Made by a program: the position numbers and the translations under genes. The notes beneath the pieces were generated by a model. The model was not told the DNA's origin and did not search any database. It saw only the letters and a program-made list of their open reading frames with translations. Shown piece after piece: positions 26,590-34,092 of a stretch of 64,000 nt of DNA (within the stretch, counting starts at the first letter, position 1; every line of letters starts with the position of its first letter). This stretch comes from JBEVJK01 sp040510195 (GTDB lineage: Bacteria > Pseudomonadota > Alphaproteobacteria > Rhizobiales > Rhizobiaceae): the NCBI GenBank assembly GCA_040510195.1, contig JBEVJK010000085.1, positions 1 to 64,000 on the forward strand, written 5' to 3'.

Positions 26590-28683
26590 TCATCCCAGCG
26601 CTGGCGCCTCGTCTGCGACGATCGTCGTCTGCATTGGCAGAACCAGCGTGCATCGCAGGCCGTCGTCGGTGAAGCGCATCTCGGCCCTGCCTCCTTCGCC
26701 TGCCGCGACCTGCTCCAGGAGGCGGGATCCGAAACCCTTCTTCTCAGGTTCCCCGGCGACGGGCGGCCCCCCGCTTTCCAGCCAGGTCAGCCTGAGCACA
26801 TGCCGGGGCCTCTCTTTCACGATCTGCCAGTCGATGCGAACCCGGCCGCCGCGCTCGCCGAGCGCACCGTATTTGACGGCGTTGGTGGTCAGCTCATGCA
26901 TGGCGAGGGTGACGGCCATGACCTGCCTGGGGCTGAGCTTGACGACCGGCCCGGCGATCTCGATGCGGCCGTGCGGTGCCTGGACGAGGACGGATGCATC
27001 GATCACCTCGCGCAGGTCACCTTCCGCCCAGGAATTGCGGGTTAGCACATCCTGGGCTCGGCTCAGTGCGGCCAGCCGGGCGCCGAGCACCGTTGTCGCC
27101 TCGCTCAGGCTGGACGAATTGCGCAACGTCTGCTGAGCCAGCGCCTGAACGATCGCCAGATTGTTCTTGACCCGGTGGTCGAGCTCCTTGGTCAGCAGCT
27201 GGCGCTGCTCCTCGGCGCGCTTGCGCTCGCTGATGTCGAGGCTGATCTGGACCGCGCCCACCACGGTGCGGCCGGCCGCGTCGTAAATCGGCCGCGCGCT
27301 GCTGAGGAGGATGCGTTCCGTGCCGTCGGGCAGGTAGTAGGCGAACTCCTCATGGTCGGTGTGCTCGCCGCGCATGGCACGGGTCAGCGGACGATCCTCC
27401 CTCGGCACCGACCGCCCGTCCTTCATGGCGACGGTGTCGATAACCATGTCGGGGGCTCCGAAGGTGCCGTGCTCCTCGAGCGACAGACCCATGAGCTCGG
27501 CCGCGTAGCGGTTGCGGATGACCTGTCGGGCCTCCGGGTCGTAGGTGAACCAGACCGCAGCCGGCACCGTCTCCAGCACCGTCTCCAGCTCGCTGGTGCG
27601 CTTGCGCAGCATCGACTGGGCCGCCTGAAAGGCGTCGCTGACCAGCGCGAACTCGGCGAGGCGGGTTTTCAGCGGCGGCACCGGCCTGCCTTCGCCCAGC
27701 GACATGGCGCGGCTTGCCAGCGCGGCGGTCTCGCGGGTGAGGCTCTTGCCGACGAGGTAGGCAAGGACGGCCGAAAGCAGCATGGCGAGGGCGCCCATGC
27801 CCAGGACGCCCCAGAAGGATTGCCAAAGCGGCGCCTCCACGACCGCCAAAGGGACGTTGGCACCGAACAGCCAGCCCGACAGCGCGGAGCGGACATAGCC
27901 GGCCAAGAGCACCTCGCCGAACTGGTTGGTGGCGACGAAGGTGCCGGACTGGCCGGCCGCCTTCTCCAGGTAGTCGGGCAGTCCCGGCTTGCCGGTCACC
28001 TGCTCATGGCGTTCTGACCGGGTGACATAGACGCCCGTCCGGTCGCCGATGCCGACGACCCAGCCCGCCGGCACGTGTCGCACCAGTGCCGCATGAATGG
28101 CGCTGGTCGGCACGGTGATGGCCATCACAAGGGTATCGCCGGGGGCCAGGGTGACCGGGCGCGCCACGGCAATGCGCGGCTCGCCGCCGATCGGGCTGGC
28201 ATAGACCCCCGAAATCCGGATGCGCTTGGAGTGGAAATCGGCGACCTCCTCCGGGGTCAGGGTGATCGCGGCCGGCAGGGCGGTGCCGAAGTCGAATTGC
28301 GTGTTGAGAACCTGCTCCTCGCCGAACTTGCGAAGGAGGACGATCTGGTCGGTGCCGGCCACCAGCCGGCGCGCTTCGGCGTGCAGCTTGGCGAAATTCG
28401 CCTCGGCAAGCTCCGAGGAGCGAGCAAGGCCATCCAGCCGGGTGATCACCTGGTTCAGCTCGCCGTCGACCACCGCGGCAGCCTGCCGGGCGAGCTGAAC
28501 CGCGGCCTCGCGGTAGTCCTCCTGCTTGGCCATGGCGAAAGACATCAGCAGATAGGCGGCGAAGGCCCAGACGGGGACGACCGCGACGGCGATCAGCCCG
28601 AGCAGGTAGGTGCGCGCGCGATAGCGATGGCTGGCCGGATTCGACGTGTGACTTCCCCCCGGTGCATGCCCCAAGGCGCCCAT
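26590..28683 (-). CDS. HWE-family sensor histidine kinase
   Basis: A kinase of about 697 residues. It has an N-terminal membrane helix (LLGLIAVAVVPVWAFAAYLL), a periplasmic sensor part of about 230 residues, a second membrane helix (VLGMGALAMLLSAVLAYLVG), a PAS domain, and a C-terminal HWE/HisKA_2 kinase. Kinase hallmarks are ELDHRVKNNLAIVQALAQQ (phosphorylated His), AMHELTTNAVKYGALG and the W-x-E of TWLESGG. HWE kinases usually act on stand-alone receivers in stress or light signalling in alphaproteobacteria. No response regulator is beside it. The frame extends to a TTG at 28749; I chose the ATG at 28683, without a strong ribosome site. It converges on the HlyD gene. Confidence 0.83.
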   Translation of the reverse strand: MGALGHAPGGSHTSNPASHRYRARTYLLGLIAVAVVPVWAFAAYLLMSFAMAKQEDYREAAVQLARQAAAVVDGELNQVITRLDGLARSSELAEANFAKLHAEARRLVAGTDQIVLLRKFGEEQVLNTQFDFGTALPAAITLTPEEVADFHSKRIRISGVYASPIGGEPRIAVARPVTLAPGDTLVMAITVPTSAIHAALVRHVPAGWVVGIGDRTGVYVTRSERHEQVTGKPGLPDYLEKAAGQSGTFVATNQFGEVLLAGYVRSALSGWLFGANVPLAVVEAPLWQSFWGVLGMGALAMLLSAVLAYLVGKSLTRETAALASRAMSLGEGRPVPPLKTRLAEFALVSDAFQAAQSMLRKRTSELETVLETVPAAVWFTYDPEARQVIRNRYAAELMGLSLEEHGTFGAPDMVIDTVAMKDGRSVPREDRPLTRAMRGEHTDHEEFAYYLPDGTERILLSSARPIYDAAGRTVVGAVQISLDISERKRAEEQRQLLTKELDHRVKNNLAIVQALAQQTLRNSSSLSEATTVLGARLAALSRAQDVLTRNSWAEGDLREVIDASVLVQAPHGRIEIAGPVVKLSPRQVMAVTLAMHELTTNAVKYGALGERGGRVRIDWQIVKERPRHVLRLTWLESGGPPVAGEPEKKGFGSRLLEQVAAGEGGRAEMRFTDDGLRCTLVLPMQTTIVADEAPALG

Positions 28684-28847
28684 CGGGCCCGAAGGCCTTG
28701 CTCCGGCCCGGACAGCACCGGAGTGAGCCGGGCTCGCCACCCCGGCCAAGCTTAGCGTACACGGCGGCTCGGCTGAGACAAGCAGGAAATCAGGCCCGAC
28801 CAGGGTCGTCGGGAAGCCCCTAGTCGTGATCTCCCGTCATCCAGTCG

Positions 28848-29123
28848 TCAGGTGAGGGCTTCGAGCGTCGTCCGGCGGATCGTTGCGCGGAAACGGTCGA
28901 GCAGCTCCCGGTTTTCCTCCTTGAGGAGCGTTTCGAGCATCGCGCCGGCATTCGCGCAATGAAACATGCGGGATGCCCACGCCTCGGCGCCGCCGGCGTT
29001 GCGCTGCTCGACACAGCGCTCGAAGTTCTGGCGCGCATGCCGTGCCTCCAATCTGAGCTCGACCAGCTCGTTTCGGATCTCGGCGCGCTCGGCATTGGTC
29101 AAGCGACGAGAGAACAGGCCCAT
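28848..29123 (-). CDS. hypothetical 91-residue helical protein
   Basis: I do not recognise this protein. It has 91 residues, no membrane segment, and is mostly charged helix (ERAEIRNELVELRLEARHAR), suggesting a coiled coil. The start ATG at 29123 follows a strong AGGAGG. It lies between the HWE kinase gene and the cyclase gene at 29391 on the same strand, separated from the latter by 267 bases in which I see nothing else. Confidence 0.55.
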   Translation of the reverse strand: MGLFSRRLTNAERAEIRNELVELRLEARHARQNFERCVEQRNAGGAEAWASRMFHCANAGAMLETLLKEENRELLDRFRATIRRTTLEALT

Positions 29124-29390
29124 CGGAACCTCCTGGAGTCGACCCACAGGTAGGTAATCCGTCTCGCGGCATCTTGCTCCGGGGTGCCAAAAAATTGCCC
29201 GTTGAGGCCCCGGGGGCGTCGCCCGAAGCAGCGCCTGTGGGCAGTGCCCTGCCTCGGTACAGCCGCTATGTCTCTGACGGGCTTCTGCGATTCACGAGAG
29301 ATCGCCATCTACGCCAGCGTTCCGACCGCGGACCGGCCGGCGCGCCCGGTCAGGAAATGTCGCGCCGTCTACTGATCGGCTGGGCCTGCG

Positions 29391-31229
29391 TCATAGCTCC
29401 GGCGGCTCGGGCAGAGCGATGCCTTTTTTCCACGCCGCCTTGGCCTTGTCGTACTGCCCCAGGGCCGAGTGGGCGTGGTCGAGAAACTCGTACCACCACT
29501 TGGCGTGAAGCGGATCATTGACGACCTGAGCTTCCGCCAGCTCAACCGCTTCGGGCCACTTTCCAGCTCCCTCGAAGGCGTCTTTGAGCGTCCGGAAATT
29601 GCTTCTGTTGTACATATGAGGGTCATGGGTCGCGGCGAAGATGGCCCATTCGAGAGCCTCCTCGGTATGGCCAGCTTCGCGCATCACCCGGCTCAAACCG
29701 GCGTGCGAAACGGTGTCGTAAGGCGCCATGGCGATCGTGGCTCTTGCCTCGGCAACAGCAGTGTCGTGTTCGCGTCGGGAGCTGTGAAGCAACGCGCTCA
29801 GCCAGTGCCGATACCAGTCGTCGAGGCGCGATCGCCTTGGCAGTTGCTCGGCGGCGGCCCAGAGTTTCTCGGCTTCGTCGGAAGCTTGGTGGCGGTCAAG
29901 CTCGTAGATCATCACCTTGTAGTGGAGCAGTGCCGACTGCGGGAAGCGCGCCAACCCCGCCTTCCAGATGTCACGCGCGGGTTCGGCCCTCCCCTGAAGC
30001 ATCTCCACGTGGCCAAGCGCGTAATAGTCGTATTCGGTCCGCTCGGCATCGGGCTTGGAGCCGGCGATGCGATCGTATTCCTGGCGAAGGATGCCGGTCA
30101 TTCCGCCGAGCTCGTTGCGGAGCCTGCTCGCGACCTTGGTCTGGAGTTCCACGGGGTCGCCCAGCGGCTCCTCGATCTGCAGGATTTTCAGGTGCCGGTC
30201 GGTGTCGCCTCGGATGAGCTGCATCGTCACGGCAGCCTTTCCGCCGCTGCGCCTCACGCTGCCCTCGACGACGAACAAGGCACCGGTTTCCTTGACGATC
30301 TCCGGCACGGGCCTGCCCGCATAGGCGAAGGAGGAGGTGCTGGAGACGACTTCGAAATCCGGGAAGCTGGCGAGATCGGATATGAACGCCTCCGCAATGC
30401 CCTTGCCCAGATCGCCGAGCGAGGCATCGCCGGTCAGATCCTGAAAGGGCAAGACGATGATCACGGGAACGCCCTGGTTTCCCGATGCCACCGCGCTGGA
30501 CACAGGAAGGGCCGGCGTCGGGTCTGCTGCCTTTTCGACGGGCGGCGCGGTCTGCTCGGGCTCGCTCGCCGCCACAGAAGGAGTCGAGGCGACCGGCCAG
30601 AGGTCCATCCTGACGACGCCATAGGCGACCCCGGCCGCAACGAGCAAGACAAGCGCCGCGAGGGCCACCCATTTCCTTCTTGCCCATGGACTGACGGGTT
30701 TCCGAGCCTGATCCTGGGCGATGGCCACGTTGTAGACGGCCACCGGCTTGGCGATGTTCTTGAGATGGATTTCGCCGCGGGGCTCGAAGCGAAGAGGCAC
30801 CTTCTGCCTGACATGGCCGAGAACCGCCTTGGATATGCAGACCCCGCCCGCGTCGGCGATCTGTTCCAGCCGCGAGGCGATGTTGATCGTGTCGCCGTGA
30901 CGATCTTCGCCCTCGACGATGACGTCGCCGACATGAAGCCCCATGCGGATGTCGATCCGACGATCGGCCGGCAGGCCGTCGTTGCGCTCCGCCATTTCGC
31001 GCTGCAGCAGGACGGCGCATTCGACGGCATCGACCACGCTGACGAACTCGGCCAAAAGGCCGTCGCCTGTCAATTTGAAGATGCGGCCGTGATGAGCGGC
31101 GATCTCGGGTTCGAACAGAGCCTTGCGGTAGGCGAGCAGGCGTTCGAACGTCCCCGCCTCATCGCGCTCCATGAGGCGACTGTAGCCGACGACGTCGGCT
31201 GCGAGAATTGCAGACAGCCTGCGCTCCAT
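29391..31229 (-). CDS. class III adenylate/guanylate cyclase with membrane helix, TolB-like and TPR domains
   Basis: A 612-residue protein. The cyclase domain (about 1-165) has metal aspartates D12 (LAADVVGYSR) and D56 (LTGDGLLAEF), and DTINIASRLEQ. A membrane helix follows (WVALAALVLLVAAGVAYGVV, about 195-214), then a Pro/Ala-rich linker, a TolB-N-like domain (PVIIVLPFQDLTGDASLG) and TPR-like repeats. So the cyclase head is cytoplasmic and the TolB-TPR tail periplasmic, a design suited to sensing outside and making cAMP or cGMP inside. ATG 31229 has a GGACGGGGGG ribosome site; the frame extends to 31265. It is the last of three cyclase genes in a row on the minus strand. Confidence 0.83.
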   Translation of the reverse strand: MERRLSAILAADVVGYSRLMERDEAGTFERLLAYRKALFEPEIAAHHGRIFKLTGDGLLAEFVSVVDAVECAVLLQREMAERNDGLPADRRIDIRMGLHVGDVIVEGEDRHGDTINIASRLEQIADAGGVCISKAVLGHVRQKVPLRFEPRGEIHLKNIAKPVAVYNVAIAQDQARKPVSPWARRKWVALAALVLLVAAGVAYGVVRMDLWPVASTPSVAASEPEQTAPPVEKAADPTPALPVSSAVASGNQGVPVIIVLPFQDLTGDASLGDLGKGIAEAFISDLASFPDFEVVSSTSSFAYAGRPVPEIVKETGALFVVEGSVRRSGGKAAVTMQLIRGDTDRHLKILQIEEPLGDPVELQTKVASRLRNELGGMTGILRQEYDRIAGSKPDAERTEYDYYALGHVEMLQGRAEPARDIWKAGLARFPQSALLHYKVMIYELDRHQASDEAEKLWAAAEQLPRRSRLDDWYRHWLSALLHSSRREHDTAVAEARATIAMAPYDTVSHAGLSRVMREAGHTEEALEWAIFAATHDPHMYNRSNFRTLKDAFEGAGKWPEAVELAEAQVVNDPLHAKWWYEFLDHAHSALGQYDKAKAAWKKGIALPEPPEL

Positions 31230-31328
31230 CCCCCCGTCCTTCGGGCCGGCCAAGGGTGCTGGCACACCAATTCATCATAGCCGCGATCCGGGGCCGGAGC
31301 AAAGCCTAGCGCCTTGCCGGGGCGGCAC

Positions 31329-32300
31329 TCAAACGATCACCGCCGTGTGTTGGGGATCGGGGACATCCTTGTGCTGGGACAGGAACTTCAGGACGATGGT
31401 CTTGGCCAGCACGACGCTGGTGCCGGCGCGAACGTCGGCTTCTTCGCCCTTTTTCAACGTCCGCCCATCGACTTCGGTGAGCTGGGACGACACCGAGCGC
31501 AGCACGAACCCTTCGGGACGGCGCCGCAGCTCGAAATGCCAACGGCTCACCATGTTGCTCAACTGCTCTTCGGCGAGCTTGATCACGATATCGTTGGCCT
31601 TCGCTCCATCGAGCTCGGCGATGCGCCCGAAACTGATCGTGTCGAGGGCCGGCAGCGGCAGCTTCTCGCCGCTGTTTTCGATGCATACATACTCCGGAAA
31701 CCGCGACGGATCCCACCAGATGAGCTCCATCAGAGCCACTTTCTGGTCGATTCCTTCGAGTTTCACCGGCTCAAGGGGCTTGCATTGCATGCGCAGCGCG
31801 CTCGGCAGCTCGAAGAACACCGGACGCGTGATGCGAATTTCGCCCGGCCGCGCCGAGCTGGCGACCCGCGAGCTCAGGTTGACCGCATCCCCGGTCACGA
31901 CCACCGAATCCGTCAGCACGCTGCCCCAGTGAATGCCGATGCGGAGCGCCATCTGGTGTTCGCGCGGTCGCTTGAAATTGTCGGCCGAGATGCGCTGGTT
32001 CATCTCGGTCATCGCGGTACAGGCGGGCTCGACCTCGTCGAAACACAGGAAGGCACCGTCGCCGGCCGTATCAACGATGCGGCCGCCGCGATCGGCGAGA
32101 ACGCCTTGCAACTGGTCGATGTGACGCTGCTGCAGGCTACGCCCGGCCTCGTTGCCGAAGCGGGCGAAATACGGCGTCGAGCCCACGATGTCGGAAAAGA
32201 CCAGCGTGGCGTGGCGCTGGAATTTCTTTTCAATGAAGGTGGACAGCTTTGCCTGAAGCCGGATCGCGTCGGTCAGGGTTAGGGTCTCCAAATCCACCAT
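31329..32300 (-). CDS. class III nucleotide cyclase with C-terminal FHA domain
   Basis: A 323-residue soluble protein. The cyclase domain (about 28-200) has metal aspartates D37 (LVFSDIVGST) and D81 (TAGDGAFLCF) and the Asn/Arg pair in GDAVNLSSRVA. The C-terminal 95 residues are an FHA domain: ISFGR, then DIVIKLAEEQLSNMVSRWHF with the phosphothreonine-binding Ser-Asn-x-x-Ser-Arg-x-His, then VDGRTLKKGEEADV. FHA domains bind phosphothreonine peptides, so output or location may depend on a Ser/Thr kinase, none of which is seen in the window. ATG 32300 opens the conserved part. Upstream frame to 32555 is not supported. Confidence 0.83.
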   Translation of the reverse strand: MVDLETLTLTDAIRLQAKLSTFIEKKFQRHATLVFSDIVGSTPYFARFGNEAGRSLQQRHIDQLQGVLADRGGRIVDTAGDGAFLCFDEVEPACTAMTEMNQRISADNFKRPREHQMALRIGIHWGSVLTDSVVVTGDAVNLSSRVASSARPGEIRITRPVFFELPSALRMQCKPLEPVKLEGIDQKVALMELIWWDPSRFPEYVCIENSGEKLPLPALDTISFGRIAELDGAKANDIVIKLAEEQLSNMVSRWHFELRRRPEGFVLRSVSSQLTEVDGRTLKKGEEADVRAGTSVVLAKTIVLKFLSQHKDVPDPQHTAVIV

Positions 32301-32564
32301 CGTGCCGAAGAGTATACCAGCGACGGAACAGCCCGTACAAGCATGACGAGCGGCGGATTGCCGGGCTGACAGGCTGCTCGTCGCGTCGCCTGGCTGAGGA
32401 GGCGCCCCGTCGTCCGCTATCGCGAACGAATGTCGTACTGGCTGTAAGGATAGCCGACGCTCGCCCTGCAGCCCGGCCAGGCTGCTGCGGCACCCACCGC
32501 CAAGCCAGTCGCCACAGACGCGCCGGCGTACCACGCGGCGCCGGCGACGTTGCAACCACGCTGG
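32301..32564 (-). other. gap holding a possible decayed small Ala/Gly-rich gene
   Basis: Between two cyclase genes, one minus-strand frame (about 32418-32580) reads like the C-terminal part of a small secreted or membrane protein: GAAWYAGASVATGLAVGAAA, then ASVGYPYSQYDIRSR and stop. It overlaps the end of the receiver-cyclase gene and has only a TTG start, with no signal peptide. It is probably a remnant; no other feature is seen. Confidence 0.25.
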
Positions 32565-33713
32565 CTAGCGAGACGAAGCAAGCATGCGAACGATCTCGTA
32601 GGCCGGCATGGGGCGATGAAAGCCCTTCAACGCCATTTCTCCGACAGGGATGGATTCGACCAGGTGTTCGACAGCGGAAAGAACCTTTTGGCTGACGAGG
32701 ATCTGTCGCGGCTTTGCCTCCTCGCACAGGCGGGCCGCATGATTGGGCACGGTACCGATAACCGCATAGTCGGACCGTTGGTCGAAGCCGATCCGTCCAA
32801 TGGTTGCATGGCCACGGGCAATGCCGATCCCGAAGCCAAGGTGGTGACCTCGTTTGAACCATTGCTCAGAATGCTCATCGATGGCATCCCGCATCGCCAC
32901 ACCCATGGCGACTGCCTTCTCGGTGTGATTTTCAGTGGGCAGCGGGTCGTTGAAAACCACGACCATTCCGTCGCCGACGAACCGTTCTAATGTTCCGCCA
33001 TAATGGGTAATCTGCTCGCCGAGGCAGGAATGATATTCGCTAAGGACGGTCATAACCTCCTCGGGCTCAGCGATCTCGGCGAAACCTGTAAAGCCGCGCA
33101 GATCGCAGAAAACGACCGTGACCTCGCGACGGTGGCTTTGAAGCAACCCGTCTCCTTCGCCTGTGGCGATGATAAGATCAGCTACCTGCTCGGGTAAGAA
33201 CCGCCTCAGTCTGGCCATACGCTCTATTTCCGTGACCTGCTGGCCCACCTTGTTTTCGAGTGTGCGGTTCCAATTGATCAGCTGCTCGGCTTGTTCCTGC
33301 AGTCGCTGTGCTTGAGTCGCCACGGTGTCGTGAAGGGCCTTCTGCCGCAGCATCGAGCGCACGCGCGCGACCAACGCGCTGTGCTCGAATGGCTTCGTGA
33401 GGTAGTCGTCGCCGCCCGCATTCAGCCCATCGACGACGTCTCGCGTATCGGCCTTGGCGGTGACCAGAATGACGGGGATGGACCGCAGAGAGTCGTCCTG
33501 CTTGAGCAGGCGCACCGCGCTGATGCCGTCGAGCTTCGGCATCATAACGTCGAGCAAGATAAGATCCGGCTTTAGTTCATGCGCCTTGGCAAGACCCTCT
33601 TCGCCGTCTGCCGCGGTTTCAATGTGATAGCCGTTCGCCTCCAGTCGCATCCGGAGGATTTCGAGATTTTCCGGCGTATCGTCGACCGCGAGGATGAGTG
33701 GTGGATCGTGCAA
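32565..33713 (-). CDS. response regulator with class III nucleotide cyclase output domain
   Basis: A 382-residue protein. Residues 1-122 are a CheY-like receiver with acidic pocket (AVDDTPEN), phospho-acceptor D55 (LILLDVMMP) and K108 (YLTKPFE). A coiled linker (about 130-170, QAQRLQEQAEQLINWNRTLE) leads to a cyclase domain with metal aspartates D204 (VFCDLRGFTG) and D248 (VGDGMVVVF) and YAVIGTVPNHAARLCEEA. Phosphorylation by the neighbouring HAMP-GAF kinase would be expected to set cyclic nucleotide output. I chose the TTG at 33713, seven bases after GAGG and 13 bases after the stop of the receiver gene; no ATG lies before the receiver. The call is firm, the start less so. Confidence 0.85.
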   Translation of the reverse strand: MHDPPLILAVDDTPENLEILRMRLEANGYHIETAADGEEGLAKAHELKPDLILLDVMMPKLDGISAVRLLKQDDSLRSIPVILVTAKADTRDVVDGLNAGGDDYLTKPFEHSALVARVRSMLRQKALHDTVATQAQRLQEQAEQLINWNRTLENKVGQQVTEIERMARLRRFLPEQVADLIIATGEGDGLLQSHRREVTVVFCDLRGFTGFAEIAEPEEVMTVLSEYHSCLGEQITHYGGTLERFVGDGMVVVFNDPLPTENHTEKAVAMGVAMRDAIDEHSEQWFKRGHHLGFGIGIARGHATIGRIGFDQRSDYAVIGTVPNHAARLCEEAKPRQILVSQKVLSAVEHLVESIPVGEMALKGFHRPMPAYEIVRMLASSR

Positions 33714-33726
33714 GGTGATTGCCTCA

Positions 33727-34092
33727 TCAGGCGAGGAACTCGTGGATCTTTGCGAGCAGCTGGCGCGGGCTGAATGGCTTGGCGAAGTAGCCGTCACATC
33801 CCGCGGCGAGCGCCTTGGCCTCATCTCCAGACAACGCGTAGGAAGTCACGGCGATGATTGGGATGTGTCGGAGCGTCGGGTCGGCCTTGATTCGGCGCGC
33901 CGCTTCGTAGCCGTCCATTACCGGCAGCTGGATATCCATGAGAATCAGGTCCGGCTTCTCGGCCAGAGCGGCCGCGACGCCGGCGGCCCCATCTGCCGCC
34001 TCGATCAACTCATAGTCTGTGATTGCGATGAGATCGCGCACAATCTGGCGGTTGTCTTCGGTGTCTTCCACCATCAAAATCCGTTTGGTCAT
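33727..34092 (-). CDS. single-domain response regulator (DivK/CheY-like)
   Basis: A 121-residue stand-alone receiver: VEDTEDN acidic pocket, phospho-acceptor D53 (LILMDIQLPVMDG), Thr in AVTSYALSG and K in YFAKPFSP. The PVMDGYEAARRIK pattern is that of DivK-type receivers, which act by protein contact. Its ATG overlaps the stop of the kinase gene (ATGA), so the pair is translationally coupled. It probably competes with or relays to the receiver-cyclase just downstream. Confidence 0.9.
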   Translation of the reverse strand: MTKRILMVEDTEDNRQIVRDLIAITDYELIEAADGAAGVAAALAEKPDLILMDIQLPVMDGYEAARRIKADPTLRHIPIIAVTSYALSGDEAKALAAGCDGYFAKPFSPRQLLAKIHEFLA

